Shown: one piece after another, positions 36,785-45,585 of the stretch
How positions within the stretch are numbered: position 1 is the stretch's first letter
Layout: every line of letters begins with the position of its first letter
Assembly: GCF_900111825.1 (NCBI RefSeq)
Contig: NZ_FOJM01000003.1
Location: 248,001-312,000, forward strand
Length of the DNA: 64,000 nucleotides
Direction of reading: 5' to 3'
Source: Pedobacter suwonensis
GTDB taxonomy: Bacteria; Bacteroidota; Bacteroidia; Sphingobacteriales; Sphingobacteriaceae
Notes under the pieces: generated by a model
Seen by the model: the letters and a program-made list of their open reading frames with translations, nothing else
The model's database searches: none
Told to the model about the DNA's origin: nothing
Translations under genes and position numbers: made by a program

Positions 36785-37290
36785 GCCTGTTGCTGTTGTT
36801 GCTCACGCTTCAATCCTGCTTCATCCAGCCCTCTGGAAATAAAGGCCTCAATTATAGCAATCTGGTTTTTACCGCCAAAGTCATCCGCATTATGGATGGC
36901 GACACCATGGAGGTTTTATACCAGAACCATCCTGTTAAAATCCGTTTGGCGCATATTGATTGCCCCGAGAAACGTGGCCACCAGCCTTTTGGAACCAAAG
37001 CCAGACAAGCGCTTTCGGATTTGTGTTTCGGCCAAATGGTAATGATACAGGGTCAAAATTACGACCGATATAAAAGATTGATCGCCTTAGTGATCAATAA
37101 TAAAAAACAGGTAGTCAACCAGGAAATGGTTAAATTGGGTATGGCCTGGCATTTTAAAAAATATTCAAGCGACCCGCTATATGCGCAGCTTGAAATTACC
37201 GCAAGGAAGCATAAAGTAGGTTTATGGCAGGATAGCACTGCAATTGCTCCATGGGAATGGAGAGCGATGAAGCATGTTTTGGTGAAGTAA
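36766..37290 (+). CDS. Thermonuclease-family lipoprotein (SNase domain)
   Basis: The 174-residue protein has a lipoprotein signal (LLLLTLQSC). The staphylococcal-nuclease fold follows: IRIMDGDTMEV, IRLAHIDCPEKR with the active-site Arg/Asp/Glu pattern, YDRYKRLIALV with the second active-site Arg, and KVGLWQD near the C-terminus. It would degrade DNA or RNA outside the cytoplasmic membrane. The gene starts inside the previous frame, so the two are translationally coupled. It may or may not belong to the site B operon (58 bases separate it from the vWA gene group). Confidence 0.9.
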   Translation: MRLGKVGLLLLLLTLQSCFIQPSGNKGLNYSNLVFTAKVIRIMDGDTMEVLYQNHPVKIRLAHIDCPEKRGHQPFGTKARQALSDLCFGQMVMIQGQNYDRYKRLIALVINNKKQVVNQEMVKLGMAWHFKKYSSDPLYAQLEITARKHKVGLWQDSTAIAPWEWRAMKHVLVK

Positions 37291-38046
37291 CCGCTTGCAT
37301 GTTTCATGTTTTAAGCCTTATATAATGGAGACTATGAAACGCTAGTGCAGATTTTGCACAATATTGATCTCCTGCTGAATAAAGAAACCGACCTCTACCA
37401 TCTCTTTGGCAGCCCCACCTAATAGCTCACACGCCAGCAGACTAAAGATTACCTTAACATAAGCGAAAGCACCTACGTAAGGTAAAAGACGACATTTTAA
37501 AACCCTTAAACCTGCCGGGGGGACCGTTTTTACCTGAAAAACCTATCGGTTTCTTATTAAAGGGCCTGATAAAGAATGCATTTTTTTACCCATTCTTTAC
37601 CTGTTGTTCGAGACAGGTTAACCCCATGTTTACCCTTTCGTTACCTATTCTTTACCTTTTCTCTACCTATTCTTTACCTTTTGTTTACCCCGGCGTTACC
37701 CTTTAGGTAAACAAAAGGTAATGCCGGAGGTCTTTTTATGCCGGAAATAGGGTGGTGCCCGGCGCCAGCTGTCTGCCAGCATGTGCGCAGATTGCTCATC
37801 AATTGAGTTTAAAGGTTCATTTTGGTTCAGGTAGATTTATAACCGTTTAGGTAGGTTAAGTCCGGAATAATGCGTTACGAAAGTCCGTAGTTGTACCTGG
37901 GATGGATTTAGCGGTTAAACGAGAAATAATATGCTATAAAACAGCCGAATAGCTGGATAATGTTACCATAGGCTTAACCACTAAACCCTGCCCTAACTGG
38001 TGATTATATCCGGTTGGAGCAGGGTTTATTAAATTTTGTTTTTTTT
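37291..38046. other. Long intergenic region with TTTACC repeats
   Basis: No plausible gene in about 750 bases. From 37600 to 37706 the hexamer (T/C)TTACC recurs about nine times in runs such as CTATTCTTTACC. This is followed by the structured element at 37676-37727. The rest shows no feature I can name. Confidence 0.55.
37676..37727. other. Nested, mutually exclusive hairpins
   Basis: ACCTTTTGTTTACC (37676-37689) and GGTAAACAAAAGGT (37706-37719) are a perfect 14-bp inverted repeat. The spacer and the right flank form a competing stem: CCGGCGTTACC (37690-37700) with GGTAATGCCGG (37717-37727), 11 bp with one G-T pair. The two cannot form together because they share 37717-37719 and interlock. 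It may be a switch-like RNA element, a protein-binding site or a mobile palindrome. Confidence 0.55.
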
Positions 38047-38253
38047 CTACACTTTTCTTACTGCCGTTTTTAATACCGAGAGGAGGAAAAGGATCAGAAA
38101 TACGATGATAAAAGGCGCAAAAACTTCTAACCAGCCTATGCGACCGAAAATGATTTTGATGATAAAGAGGATGCCGCTAAAAAGCACCCCCAATAGGATT
38201 AGGATTTCTTTAAAACCTCTTTTCTTTGTTTTTCTGGTTCTTCTTTTTGCCAC
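38047..38253 (-). CDS. Small two-TM membrane protein (tentative)
   Basis: The leftward 68-residue frame begins with a basic stretch (MAKRRTRKTKKRG). Two membrane helices follow (EILILLGVLFSGILFIIKIIF and FAPFIIVFLILFLLSVL). A frame of similar length exists on the opposite strand but has a poor composition. Positive-inside topology and a clean ATG favour the leftward frame. It lies downstream of the OmpA-domain gene, separated by about 170 bases of noncoding sequence. Function unknown. Confidence 0.5.
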   Translation of the reverse strand: MAKRRTRKTKKRGFKEILILLGVLFSGILFIIKIIFGRIGWLEVFAPFIIVFLILFLLSVLKTAVRKV

Positions 38254-38420
38254 AATATTTTTTTAACTGATTACTTAACGTGCGTTTTAGGTCTTAATTT
38301 CGTCATTGCGAACTGGAGAAAGGGCTTTGCGTTGGCGTGAAGCAATCTTTTTGACAATAAATACATGGTACATTGCTTCGGCTAGCACATATTCAGTTCG
38401 CATCCAAGCTATCGGATCAT

Positions 38421-39131
38421 TTATAGCAATGTAATCTCAACGCGCCTGTTCTTTTTTCTTCCACTGGCGGTATGGTTTGAGGCAACCGGGTTTTCAATGC
38501 CTTTTCCTGTGGTGCTTATCCGGCTTGCATCAATATTTAATGCACTTAAGTGATTTTTGAAGGCATCGGCCCTTGCCTGCGATACCTGCTGGTTTAGGGC
38601 TAGCGGACCATCACTGCTGGCATAACCATCAATATGGACAGATGCCGCAGGGTTTTTGATCAAATAAGTCACAATGCGCCTGATCAAAGTTTCATTTACG
38701 CTTGCAAAAGATGATGAACCCTGTACAAATGTTACCGGTATCGTATGGTTTAAACCCCTGATCGCTTTGGCTGGTAATTCAGCAGGAGCTGTATTCTGGC
38801 GGGTTATACTGATCGAATCTTCTTTTACTGCCGGTGATTTTACCTGGGTAACAGCCGTGGTATCCATACCGCCAGCTTTCTCTTTGGCTGGTGTTTCAGG
38901 AGCAAGAACTGAAGCCGTATTTGAAGAAACGTCGGGTATAGATGCTTTTGCTGCAGGATCTGTTTTTCCTGTTGCAAAATACCAGATGCCGCCACCAACA
39001 ACCAGTACGCCGAACAAACCGATCAACCAGCGCTGCGATCTGCCAGCAGGTTTTTCGATCTCTCCCTTTGAAAGATCAAACTTGGATGGCGCTGTTTCAG
39101 CACCATCGTTTTTATTTAAATCGAATGCCAT
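38421..39131 (-). CDS. Membrane-anchored OmpA-domain protein of the TerD operon
   Basis: The 236-residue protein has a cytoplasmic N-terminus with two short similar repeats (FDLNKND, FDLSKGE). One membrane helix (WLIGLFGVLVVGGGIWYF) and a low-complexity linker follow, then a C-terminal OmpA/MotB domain (FVQGSSSF, VHIDGYASSDGPLALNQQVSQARA, GKGIENPVA, RKKNRRVEI). Such domains bind peptidoglycan. It would tether the cytoplasmic TerD/actin-like machinery to the cell wall. It is the last gene of the leftward operon, 12 bases after the second TerD gene. The N-terminal repeats resemble the FNLNKGDRF start of TerD proteins. Confidence 0.88.
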   Translation of the reverse strand: MAFDLNKNDGAETAPSKFDLSKGEIEKPAGRSQRWLIGLFGVLVVGGGIWYFATGKTDPAAKASIPDVSSNTASVLAPETPAKEKAGGMDTTAVTQVKSPAVKEDSISITRQNTAPAELPAKAIRGLNHTIPVTFVQGSSSFASVNETLIRRIVTYLIKNPAASVHIDGYASSDGPLALNQQVSQARADAFKNHLSALNIDASRISTTGKGIENPVASNHTASGRKKNRRVEITLL

Positions 39132-39143
39132 AATTTTCTATTT

Positions 39144-39797
39144 TTAGGTGTACATATCAACCAAAGTTTGCAAACTGCCCGTATGCGCCCTGCCCATCGC
39201 TTCAAACTCCCAGCTTTCGCCAACACGGAATAAACGCCCAAATTCAACGGCATCTTCATTGGTATACTGATCTTTAAGGTCGTAACGCAATATTTCCAAA
39301 CCATTGCTTTCATCCACAATCCTGATGTAGCAGTCGTTTACTTTTCCAAAATTGAGATCCAATGTTCTCCGGTCTTTCTTATTGTCGTTCGGGTATTTAC
39401 AGATGGTACAGCAGATAATAATCTGCTCCACCTTAGGGCTAACTTTTGATAAATCGATAAACATATCTTCATCATCGTCGCCGTCACTCCTGCTCCCGTC
39501 GGGATCATCAATAGCGCCGATAATGGCACCGTCTTCCGTAAACGGCCTGAAGAGGCCTTTCTCAACTTTATCCTCAATTTTATTCCCCATTCGGATCTGC
39601 CCGTAAAACGTAAAGTACGAATCGGAAGGGATCTTGAAATCGCCTCCGATCGAAAATGCCGAAACATCGAGATCGAACTCCGGACCGCCCGGTTCTTCGT
39701 TAGGGTTCCAGCCCATTCCGATTTTTACAATGGTGAGTCCGGGTGCTGCCTTGGATAGTGCGAACCTGTCGCCCTTATTTAAATTAAAACTGCTCAT
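39144..39797 (-). CDS. TerD-family protein (second copy in the operon)
   Basis: The 217-residue protein starts MSSFNLNKGDRFALSK and shows the TerD fold with its calcium-site acidic motifs (PEFDLDVSAF and DGSRSDGDDDEDMFIDLSKV). TerD proteins bind calcium and belong to tellurite/stress systems, where they act with other TerC, TerY and kinase partners. The acidic loop here is shortened (GSRSDGDDDED) compared with the GEGDGDDE of its neighbour. It has an added C-terminal segment (LRYDLKDQYTNEDAVEFGRLFR, GRAHTGSLQTLVDMY). Its start codon directly abuts the stop of the other TerD gene. Confidence 0.92.
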   Translation of the reverse strand: MSSFNLNKGDRFALSKAAPGLTIVKIGMGWNPNEEPGGPEFDLDVSAFSIGGDFKIPSDSYFTFYGQIRMGNKIEDKVEKGLFRPFTEDGAIIGAIDDPDGSRSDGDDDEDMFIDLSKVSPKVEQIIICCTICKYPNDNKKDRRTLDLNFGKVNDCYIRIVDESNGLEILRYDLKDQYTNEDAVEFGRLFRVGESWEFEAMGRAHTGSLQTLVDMYT

Positions 39798-40364
39798 TTA
39801 TTGATATAATGCTATTAGTGTATTTAAACCGCCGGAAAAGGCCTGGCCAAGGCCCTCTACATTCCATGCTCCACCGTTTCTGGAAAGAGAAGCAATCATG
39901 ATGGAATCTTCATTTGTAAATTTATCTTTAAGCAGGTACTGGCATAAAACCGACTGATCAGCACGGTTCCTGATATTGATGTAAGAGTTTTGAACGTGGC
40001 CAAAATGGTGTCCTCTTTCCTCACTCTGATCAATGGTTACGGCGAAATAAAGGAATTCTACTTTCGGATTTATTCTGGATAAATCGATGTGGATTACCTC
40101 ATCGTCTCCATCGCCTTCGCCGCCCCTGCTGTCGCCCGGGTAATGGGTAGAGCCATCGGGACTGGTACTGTTATTATAAAAAACAAAGTATTCATCAGCA
40201 AGGAGTTTGCCGTTTTCACCTAACATGAATACGGAGAGGTCAAGGTCTACCGGGTGTCCGTTTATGATAGCGGTGTCCCAGCCCAGGCCTGCAATAATGT
40301 GTTTTAAGCCAGGTTCTTCCCCGATCAGGGAAACAGGCTTTCTTTTTTCTATTTGTATAGCCAT
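39798..40364 (-). CDS. TerD-family protein (first copy in the operon)
   Basis: The 188-residue protein is a standard-length TerD: GLGWDTAIINGHPVDLDLSVFML, SRGGEGDGDDEVIHIDLSRI, a central FAVTID strand and the C-terminal GGAWNVEGLGQAFSGGLNTLIALY. The calcium-binding acidic residues are intact. It is 26 bases after the Pro-rich protein gene and immediately before the second TerD. Having two different TerD paralogues side by side suggests a hetero-oligomer. Confidence 0.93.
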   Translation of the reverse strand: MAIQIEKRKPVSLIGEEPGLKHIIAGLGWDTAIINGHPVDLDLSVFMLGENGKLLADEYFVFYNNSTSPDGSTHYPGDSRGGEGDGDDEVIHIDLSRINPKVEFLYFAVTIDQSEERGHHFGHVQNSYINIRNRADQSVLCQYLLKDKFTNEDSIMIASLSRNGGAWNVEGLGQAFSGGLNTLIALYQ

Positions 40365-40390
40365 TTTATTAAGTTTTGGATTTATATGCC

Positions 40391-41677
40391 CTAAGCTTTT
40401 TTTGGAGGTAAGGGTGGTGGTTTTACCTGATTGTTTTTAGTATTCGGTGTTGCTTTTATTTCTGGCAACCTGGGAATGTTTATGGGTTTTGGAATGTCGC
40501 TTTGTTTTCTTGGTGGTAATGGCGGTGGCAATTTTGGTGATGGGAGCGGAGGACGAACCAATACCGGAGGCGCAGCAGGTACTTTTGCTTCAACTTTATA
40601 ACCGCTATTGGCAATTGCCTGGAAAATAGCCAGCATGGTATCTTTAACGTCAACAGGCTGTAAGGCCGTAACATGATGATACTTTTTCAGCAGTTTATCA
40701 GAAAAATACGCTGTGCTGATTTCTTCTGATCCCAGCAGGATTGTGACGCCATCTGCCTGCAGATTGTTTGCCTTCAGCAGATCGTCTATTGCGGCAAAAA
40801 TCATCCCGTCATTGGCGTAATATTGCAGCCTGTCGTTCAGATTTCTTTCTCTTACATTAAACCAATACCGGTTTCCATCAGACAGTTCGGCTTCACCTTT
40901 AATAATCGGACTGATGTTTTGAAGTAAAGCCGCACAAAAGGGAAGCAAAAAAGCGATTTCCGCACCTTTATCAACCGACAGGTAGGAATTTTGCATGATA
41001 ACATATTCCACAATCATATCGGCCAGGATTTTTACCCTCGGGTCGGCCCCCTGACCTACCAGTTTGGCCGATCCGAGAGGTTCTGCCCTGATGTTTTTGT
41101 AGAGGTTTAAATAAAGTACGTCATCAATACCATTCATAAATAAAATGGCCTTGTGGTTTGGCAAAATCTGCTTTTGGGAGAGTATATTGAAAAGGGTATG
41201 GTGATATTCAATACGGCCTAAATTGAAATAACCCGCCTCCTGAAACAGGTTTTCGATCAGCGATTTCTCATTGTCTTCAATATCATCATCAAATAAAAAG
41301 CGCAAAGGAAACTGCTGCCTGTACGATTCGATAGAATCTGATTTGTATAATACCGTATTTAAAAAGTGTGATAAGTATTGTTCAACACCGTAATAAAACA
41401 GCTGCTTAACCGGTTTTTTATGACCATATATACTGAAATGTTTAGCCGGATCTTTTACAATTTCGAAATAATTACCATAAGCATAAGGATCGTTTCTGTA
41501 AAAGCGCTCCCTTGCTGCGCCACCAAAAATAAAATCGTTGCCATTTACATAAAAGTACAGGGGAACCGCATTCGATTCCCTCATTTTTAATGGGACATAA
41601 GGGTTACTGTCTGATTGATACCAGAAAGTAACCGTCCGCTTCGATATTTTTGCCAATACACAGAATCCCATCGCCAT
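40391..41677 (-). CDS. Possible Hsp70/actin-fold-like partner protein with proline-rich tail
   Basis: The 428-residue protein shows features reminiscent of an Hsp70-like N-terminus (VPLYFYVNGNDFIFGGAARE, then a segment like the NPYAYGNYFEIVKD of small actin-fold proteins). A later stretch, GSAKLVGQGADPRVKILADMIVEYV, also fits. It lacks clear phosphate-1 and phosphate-2 motifs, so ATP binding is uncertain. The last 65 residues are a Pro/Lys-rich linker (PPLPSPKLPPPLPPRK, KPPPLPPKK). Its ATG overlaps the stop of the 1300-residue gene (TAATG), so the two are translated together. I regard it as a companion of the large actin-fold ATPase. Confidence 0.6.
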   Translation of the reverse strand: MAMGFCVLAKISKRTVTFWYQSDSNPYVPLKMRESNAVPLYFYVNGNDFIFGGAARERFYRNDPYAYGNYFEIVKDPAKHFSIYGHKKPVKQLFYYGVEQYLSHFLNTVLYKSDSIESYRQQFPLRFLFDDDIEDNEKSLIENLFQEAGYFNLGRIEYHHTLFNILSQKQILPNHKAILFMNGIDDVLYLNLYKNIRAEPLGSAKLVGQGADPRVKILADMIVEYVIMQNSYLSVDKGAEIAFLLPFCAALLQNISPIIKGEAELSDGNRYWFNVRERNLNDRLQYYANDGMIFAAIDDLLKANNLQADGVTILLGSEEISTAYFSDKLLKKYHHVTALQPVDVKDTMLAIFQAIANSGYKVEAKVPAAPPVLVRPPLPSPKLPPPLPPRKQSDIPKPINIPRLPEIKATPNTKNNQVKPPPLPPKKA

Positions 41678-44600
41678 TATTGTTTTTGAATACCCTTAAG
41701 CAGGTGTTTTTCAAAGAATTTCATCCCTTCCAGAATGATGATCGGTGCTACGTAATCGAAATCTTTCTGATCATCGTGTTTCCGCTTTTGTGCTTTGATA
41801 AAATCCGGCTCTCCCTTGATATAGTTCTCAATATTCATATCCTGAAAACCGGCCATAAAATCTGTTGCATTCATTTTTAAACCGAACATCCCGGATGATA
41901 CCTTGTAAAACAGATCGGCAAAATCCATAAACCTTGGGCAATGTGGTTTGCCTTCCTGTGGTAAACAGATAAAATGATTGCCAATATGCTCCAGCATTTC
42001 GGGCGTAATGGAATTGGTTGACTCCAGGTATTTAAATTCGCCATTTGGCGTAACCACACAGAAATTATCCTCGCCTAATATCTCAATGGCCTGTTTGTTG
42101 GTGGGTACCAAAATACTGGTGATGTTGGTGGGGATGGCCAAACCTTTTGATACCTCGTATTTAACATCCGCATTATCTGTACCGCGGTGTGAATTGATAT
42201 CAATTATTTTTAAAGGGATTGTAGTAATCGGACTAATGGTTTGTTTGGCCACGGTTTCTCCACCCATTCCCCTGATAAACATCTGCGTATAATAATCATC
42301 TGCTGCAGCCGGATTTACCGCGTTAAACCAGTCGAATATCCTTGCGCCTTTCCCTGCAAATGCAATTTTTATTTTCGGTGGAATGGCTTTAACCGCCGGA
42401 GGTGCATCTTCTGATTTTACAATTTCATTCCGCAGTTTATAGGCCAGCTGACCTGCGTAAAACATAATCAGGCCGGTTACATAAAGGTTAACGCTCATCA
42501 TTTCCTTGCACTCCGCAGCAATCAGGAGGTAAAAAGTTTCAAAATCAGCAGCTTCTAAACGGTCAACCACCTGTTCGAAATAATAAGGCGCGGTATTTTC
42601 ATTAAATTTGGGTGTGCCGGAATTTAACCCCTGAATCGATATTTTTTTCTTTTCGCAGATCCGGAGCAGTACGTTTTTAAAATTGGGCGAAAATTTGGTA
42701 GCCTGCGCCACACGTTCAGCCGCAAACCGGATGGAATTCTGTTTGATCATGGCTTTTCCGCCCTCCATCTGGCATAATGCGGTAATATCTGTTGTACTGC
42801 CACCAATATCAAAACAAAGCACCAGTTCTCCGGGATTAATGGAGTAGCCTCCATTCGGGCGTACCAGGTAATTGGCTACGGCACAAGCTTCTGACAATGA
42901 CTCCTCATTACCTAATTTTTTGAAATCGAATCTCACCGGACCGGTTTCCGTTTTGATATCTACTGCTGTAAGCGTTTTTTTAGCATCATTCCCCCATCCT
43001 GTTACTACCTCTGCTTTGGCCTGTTCACCCCAGGCACTATTGCCAGTTGAGCCCCATGCCGGTGTTGTGGCCGCAGGTGCTGATGCCTGGCTGCCCCATG
43101 CAACCGACTGAGCTAAGGGAGACCCCCAGCTGCTGTTGCCTGATGTATCGCCGATATCAGAAAGATCGGAAGGAGGGAAGGTTTTTAATTTAACGTTGCT
43201 TTCAATCGGTGATATTTCTTTAAGCGAATCCCATATGCCCCGGTACTCGCTTAATAACTCTTTACCCATTGATGAAGGGTACGACCATTTTAAGGTATGC
43301 GGCTCATGCCCTTCAATAAATAACTGCGCATAAACATGCAGCAATAGGGTACTTAAATAGGCTGTTTTATAGCTCTTGTCAATCTGCTGGGTAGACCATT
43401 TCATATTGTACACCAGCTCGGCCCTGCCAATGCGGTTATAACCTAAAATGTAGCGGTTGTTTTCTGCATTTTCAATAGGGAGGTTTTTTTCAAAACAGGG
43501 GAAACCACCCTTTACGGCCTGGGCCATTAACGAGTTAACCTGGATGTTGCCATCGTTTACTACTCTTCTGGGATCGTGGATAGTTAATACTGATTTAATG
43601 GAATTGGTGAGGATTTCGTCGTTCTGAAAAAAGAAAATTTCATCCTCAACAGCTGGGCGTTCGTCGTTATTTTTACTATCGGTAGCCAATAATGATACCC
43701 TTTTGTTGATGAGTTTCAGGTTTTCGCAAACCTCGTTCCGCTGATCGGAAAAGTAAGCAATAGATGAATTTGTACTACCAAAATCGACCCCTAAAAATGC
43801 CGGCGATAAGGTCCTTGGCGCGTTTAACATATTTATCGGTAAAGCCTGGGTATTGCCTGACCCATCATAACGAATGATCCCAAAGCCGCAATCAACCCCT
43901 GCCTGCGAAAATTTCACACCTTTAAAAGGTTTATTGCTTTCGTATATCTCGTATTTATATTTATTGTCGGCCACCGCATTGTTGGCTGCAACGTGTAGCT
44001 GCGCTTTGATGCTGCCATATTTTTCGGAGATTACCGCTGCCTTTCCATTATTGGCCAGGTATAACGGAATGCCCTTTTCATCCAGCACAATCCTGAAAAA
44101 ATCGTCATCCATATTTCCGATAAATGGCGTAGCCTGAAACCTGGCATCGTTATGTGGTATTTCGGAATACAGAAAATAGCGGTTCCATTGTTTGGATATA
44201 AAATTAGGCCACATTAAAATATCCTTACCGCTGATCGATTCGGGGGTAACCCTATAAATAACCTCTTTAACAATCTCATTTCCGGTTTCGGTATATAACG
44301 TTAGCTGAACAATCAGTCGTTCGCCATCTTTATCTGCCGGATCGTAAATGGCAGTAATACGCGATTTTACGTTCGATGATTCGGAAATACCCACCAAAGC
44401 ATCGAGTGTAGCACCAAAAACATTTAGTGCCAGCGGCGTTAAGGGCAAGGTAAAATAGGCATAGCTGTTTAGCTGTCCTTTGGTTTCGGCAGCCAATAGC
44501 AGTATAGGTTTTGATTTCAGGAAATTCCGGGTTTCCATGCCGTCTCTGCCAAAATCGACCTGAGCAATCTCAGTAGTATCCGGAAGCAATAAATCTTTCG

Positions 44601-45579
44601 GATCAAACAGGATACTACCTTCTTTCGATTCGTTGTAGATCATTCCTTCTGAACCGAACAAGGCTGTAGAATAGTTAAAAAGAAGGCTAAAAGGATAATT
44701 GAATAAGGAACCGACTTCGGGCGGGGTAGATTTATCGAGTTTAGGGTAACCCTTTGTCTGCTGATAAATGACCATCTCTTCCATCCAGGCCTGAATACAG
44801 GTTGAAACATTGCCATATTGAGGCCTGATCAGTTCGTCTACACCGGCATAATTCTGCCTGAACCTTTCAATGTTATCTAAAATGTGCCTGGCATAGCCAT
44901 AAATTGCAGAGAGCTCCTGCGGATTCATTTCCGACTGTAAGGGATCAATAAATTTTCCGTTCTGTACATTGATGAAAGGAAATTTTTCCCTGATCTGGTA
45001 GGATACCGAAGTAAAAACAAAACCATCAGGTGAAGTGCCACCGATAACATGGCCTTTAAACGAAATAACATCGATAAAGGGTATCCTGTCGGTATTATTG
45101 GCCAATGACTGATCGCACCACAAAGGTTTACGCTCAAATAACATATTGCCGAAAGCACCAGTAGGCTCGTATAAATTTGCAGTTGTACTTAAATGCTGAC
45201 CATCTGAATAAGATAGATGAATTCTATTCACTTCCAGGTCTTTATAGTTTAAGGCTATACAACTGATCAAACCTTTCCATTCACTGATCAGCGACTTATA
45301 AAACAACATTAAACCTGACGCTTCGGCGTCTTTATCCCGGATGTTGTCTATGGCATTTTTGAATAAATTAGCCCGGGCAAAAACAGAAGGTATACCCGAT
45401 ACAATTGTTCCGATATTAACAGCAGAATTACCGTCCTCACCCACAGCGATTTCGGGGATCAGGATGTTTTTCGTAAATACTTCCAGCTGCGGCATTTTAT
45501 CCCAGGCAAATTCGACACCGTTTGGCTCTGTTTTGGGATGAACTTTTATCGCCAGTGCTTTGATTCTTTTATCAGACAT
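41677..45579 (-). CDS. Large Hsp70/actin-fold ATPase-like protein
   Basis: The 1300-residue protein has an N-terminal region of about 590 residues with no family I recognise. A split actin/Hsp70 fold follows: phosphate-1 loop FLGVDFGSTNSSIAYF near 595, phosphate-2 loop LCFDIGGSTTDITAL near 918, and an adenosine motif IAFAGKGARIFDW near 1070. Between the two phosphate loops, around 811-860, is a disordered insert with repeated tryptophan-glycine pairs (SSWGS, VAWGSQ, PAWGS, SAWGEQ, TGWGND). The fold hydrolyses ATP in its family. It is 6 bases downstream of the tubulin-like gene. Confidence 0.85.
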   Translation of the reverse strand: MSDKRIKALAIKVHPKTEPNGVEFAWDKMPQLEVFTKNILIPEIAVGEDGNSAVNIGTIVSGIPSVFARANLFKNAIDNIRDKDAEASGLMLFYKSLISEWKGLISCIALNYKDLEVNRIHLSYSDGQHLSTTANLYEPTGAFGNMLFERKPLWCDQSLANNTDRIPFIDVISFKGHVIGGTSPDGFVFTSVSYQIREKFPFINVQNGKFIDPLQSEMNPQELSAIYGYARHILDNIERFRQNYAGVDELIRPQYGNVSTCIQAWMEEMVIYQQTKGYPKLDKSTPPEVGSLFNYPFSLLFNYSTALFGSEGMIYNESKEGSILFDPKDLLLPDTTEIAQVDFGRDGMETRNFLKSKPILLLAAETKGQLNSYAYFTLPLTPLALNVFGATLDALVGISESSNVKSRITAIYDPADKDGERLIVQLTLYTETGNEIVKEVIYRVTPESISGKDILMWPNFISKQWNRYFLYSEIPHNDARFQATPFIGNMDDDFFRIVLDEKGIPLYLANNGKAAVISEKYGSIKAQLHVAANNAVADNKYKYEIYESNKPFKGVKFSQAGVDCGFGIIRYDGSGNTQALPINMLNAPRTLSPAFLGVDFGSTNSSIAYFSDQRNEVCENLKLINKRVSLLATDSKNNDERPAVEDEIFFFQNDEILTNSIKSVLTIHDPRRVVNDGNIQVNSLMAQAVKGGFPCFEKNLPIENAENNRYILGYNRIGRAELVYNMKWSTQQIDKSYKTAYLSTLLLHVYAQLFIEGHEPHTLKWSYPSSMGKELLSEYRGIWDSLKEISPIESNVKLKTFPPSDLSDIGDTSGNSSWGSPLAQSVAWGSQASAPAATTPAWGSTGNSAWGEQAKAEVVTGWGNDAKKTLTAVDIKTETGPVRFDFKKLGNEESLSEACAVANYLVRPNGGYSINPGELVLCFDIGGSTTDITALCQMEGGKAMIKQNSIRFAAERVAQATKFSPNFKNVLLRICEKKKISIQGLNSGTPKFNENTAPYYFEQVVDRLEAADFETFYLLIAAECKEMMSVNLYVTGLIMFYAGQLAYKLRNEIVKSEDAPPAVKAIPPKIKIAFAGKGARIFDWFNAVNPAAADDYYTQMFIRGMGGETVAKQTISPITTIPLKIIDINSHRGTDNADVKYEVSKGLAIPTNITSILVPTNKQAIEILGEDNFCVVTPNGEFKYLESTNSITPEMLEHIGNHFICLPQEGKPHCPRFMDFADLFYKVSSGMFGLKMNATDFMAGFQDMNIENYIKGEPDFIKAQKRKHDDQKDFDYVAPIIILEGMKFFEKHLLKGIQKQ

Positions 45580-45585
45580 GGTGCT

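Noticed and set aside
38036..38266. Rightward frame opposite the small two-TM protein
   Set aside because: The leftward frame has better membrane-protein composition and a basic N-terminus; both cannot be assumed real.
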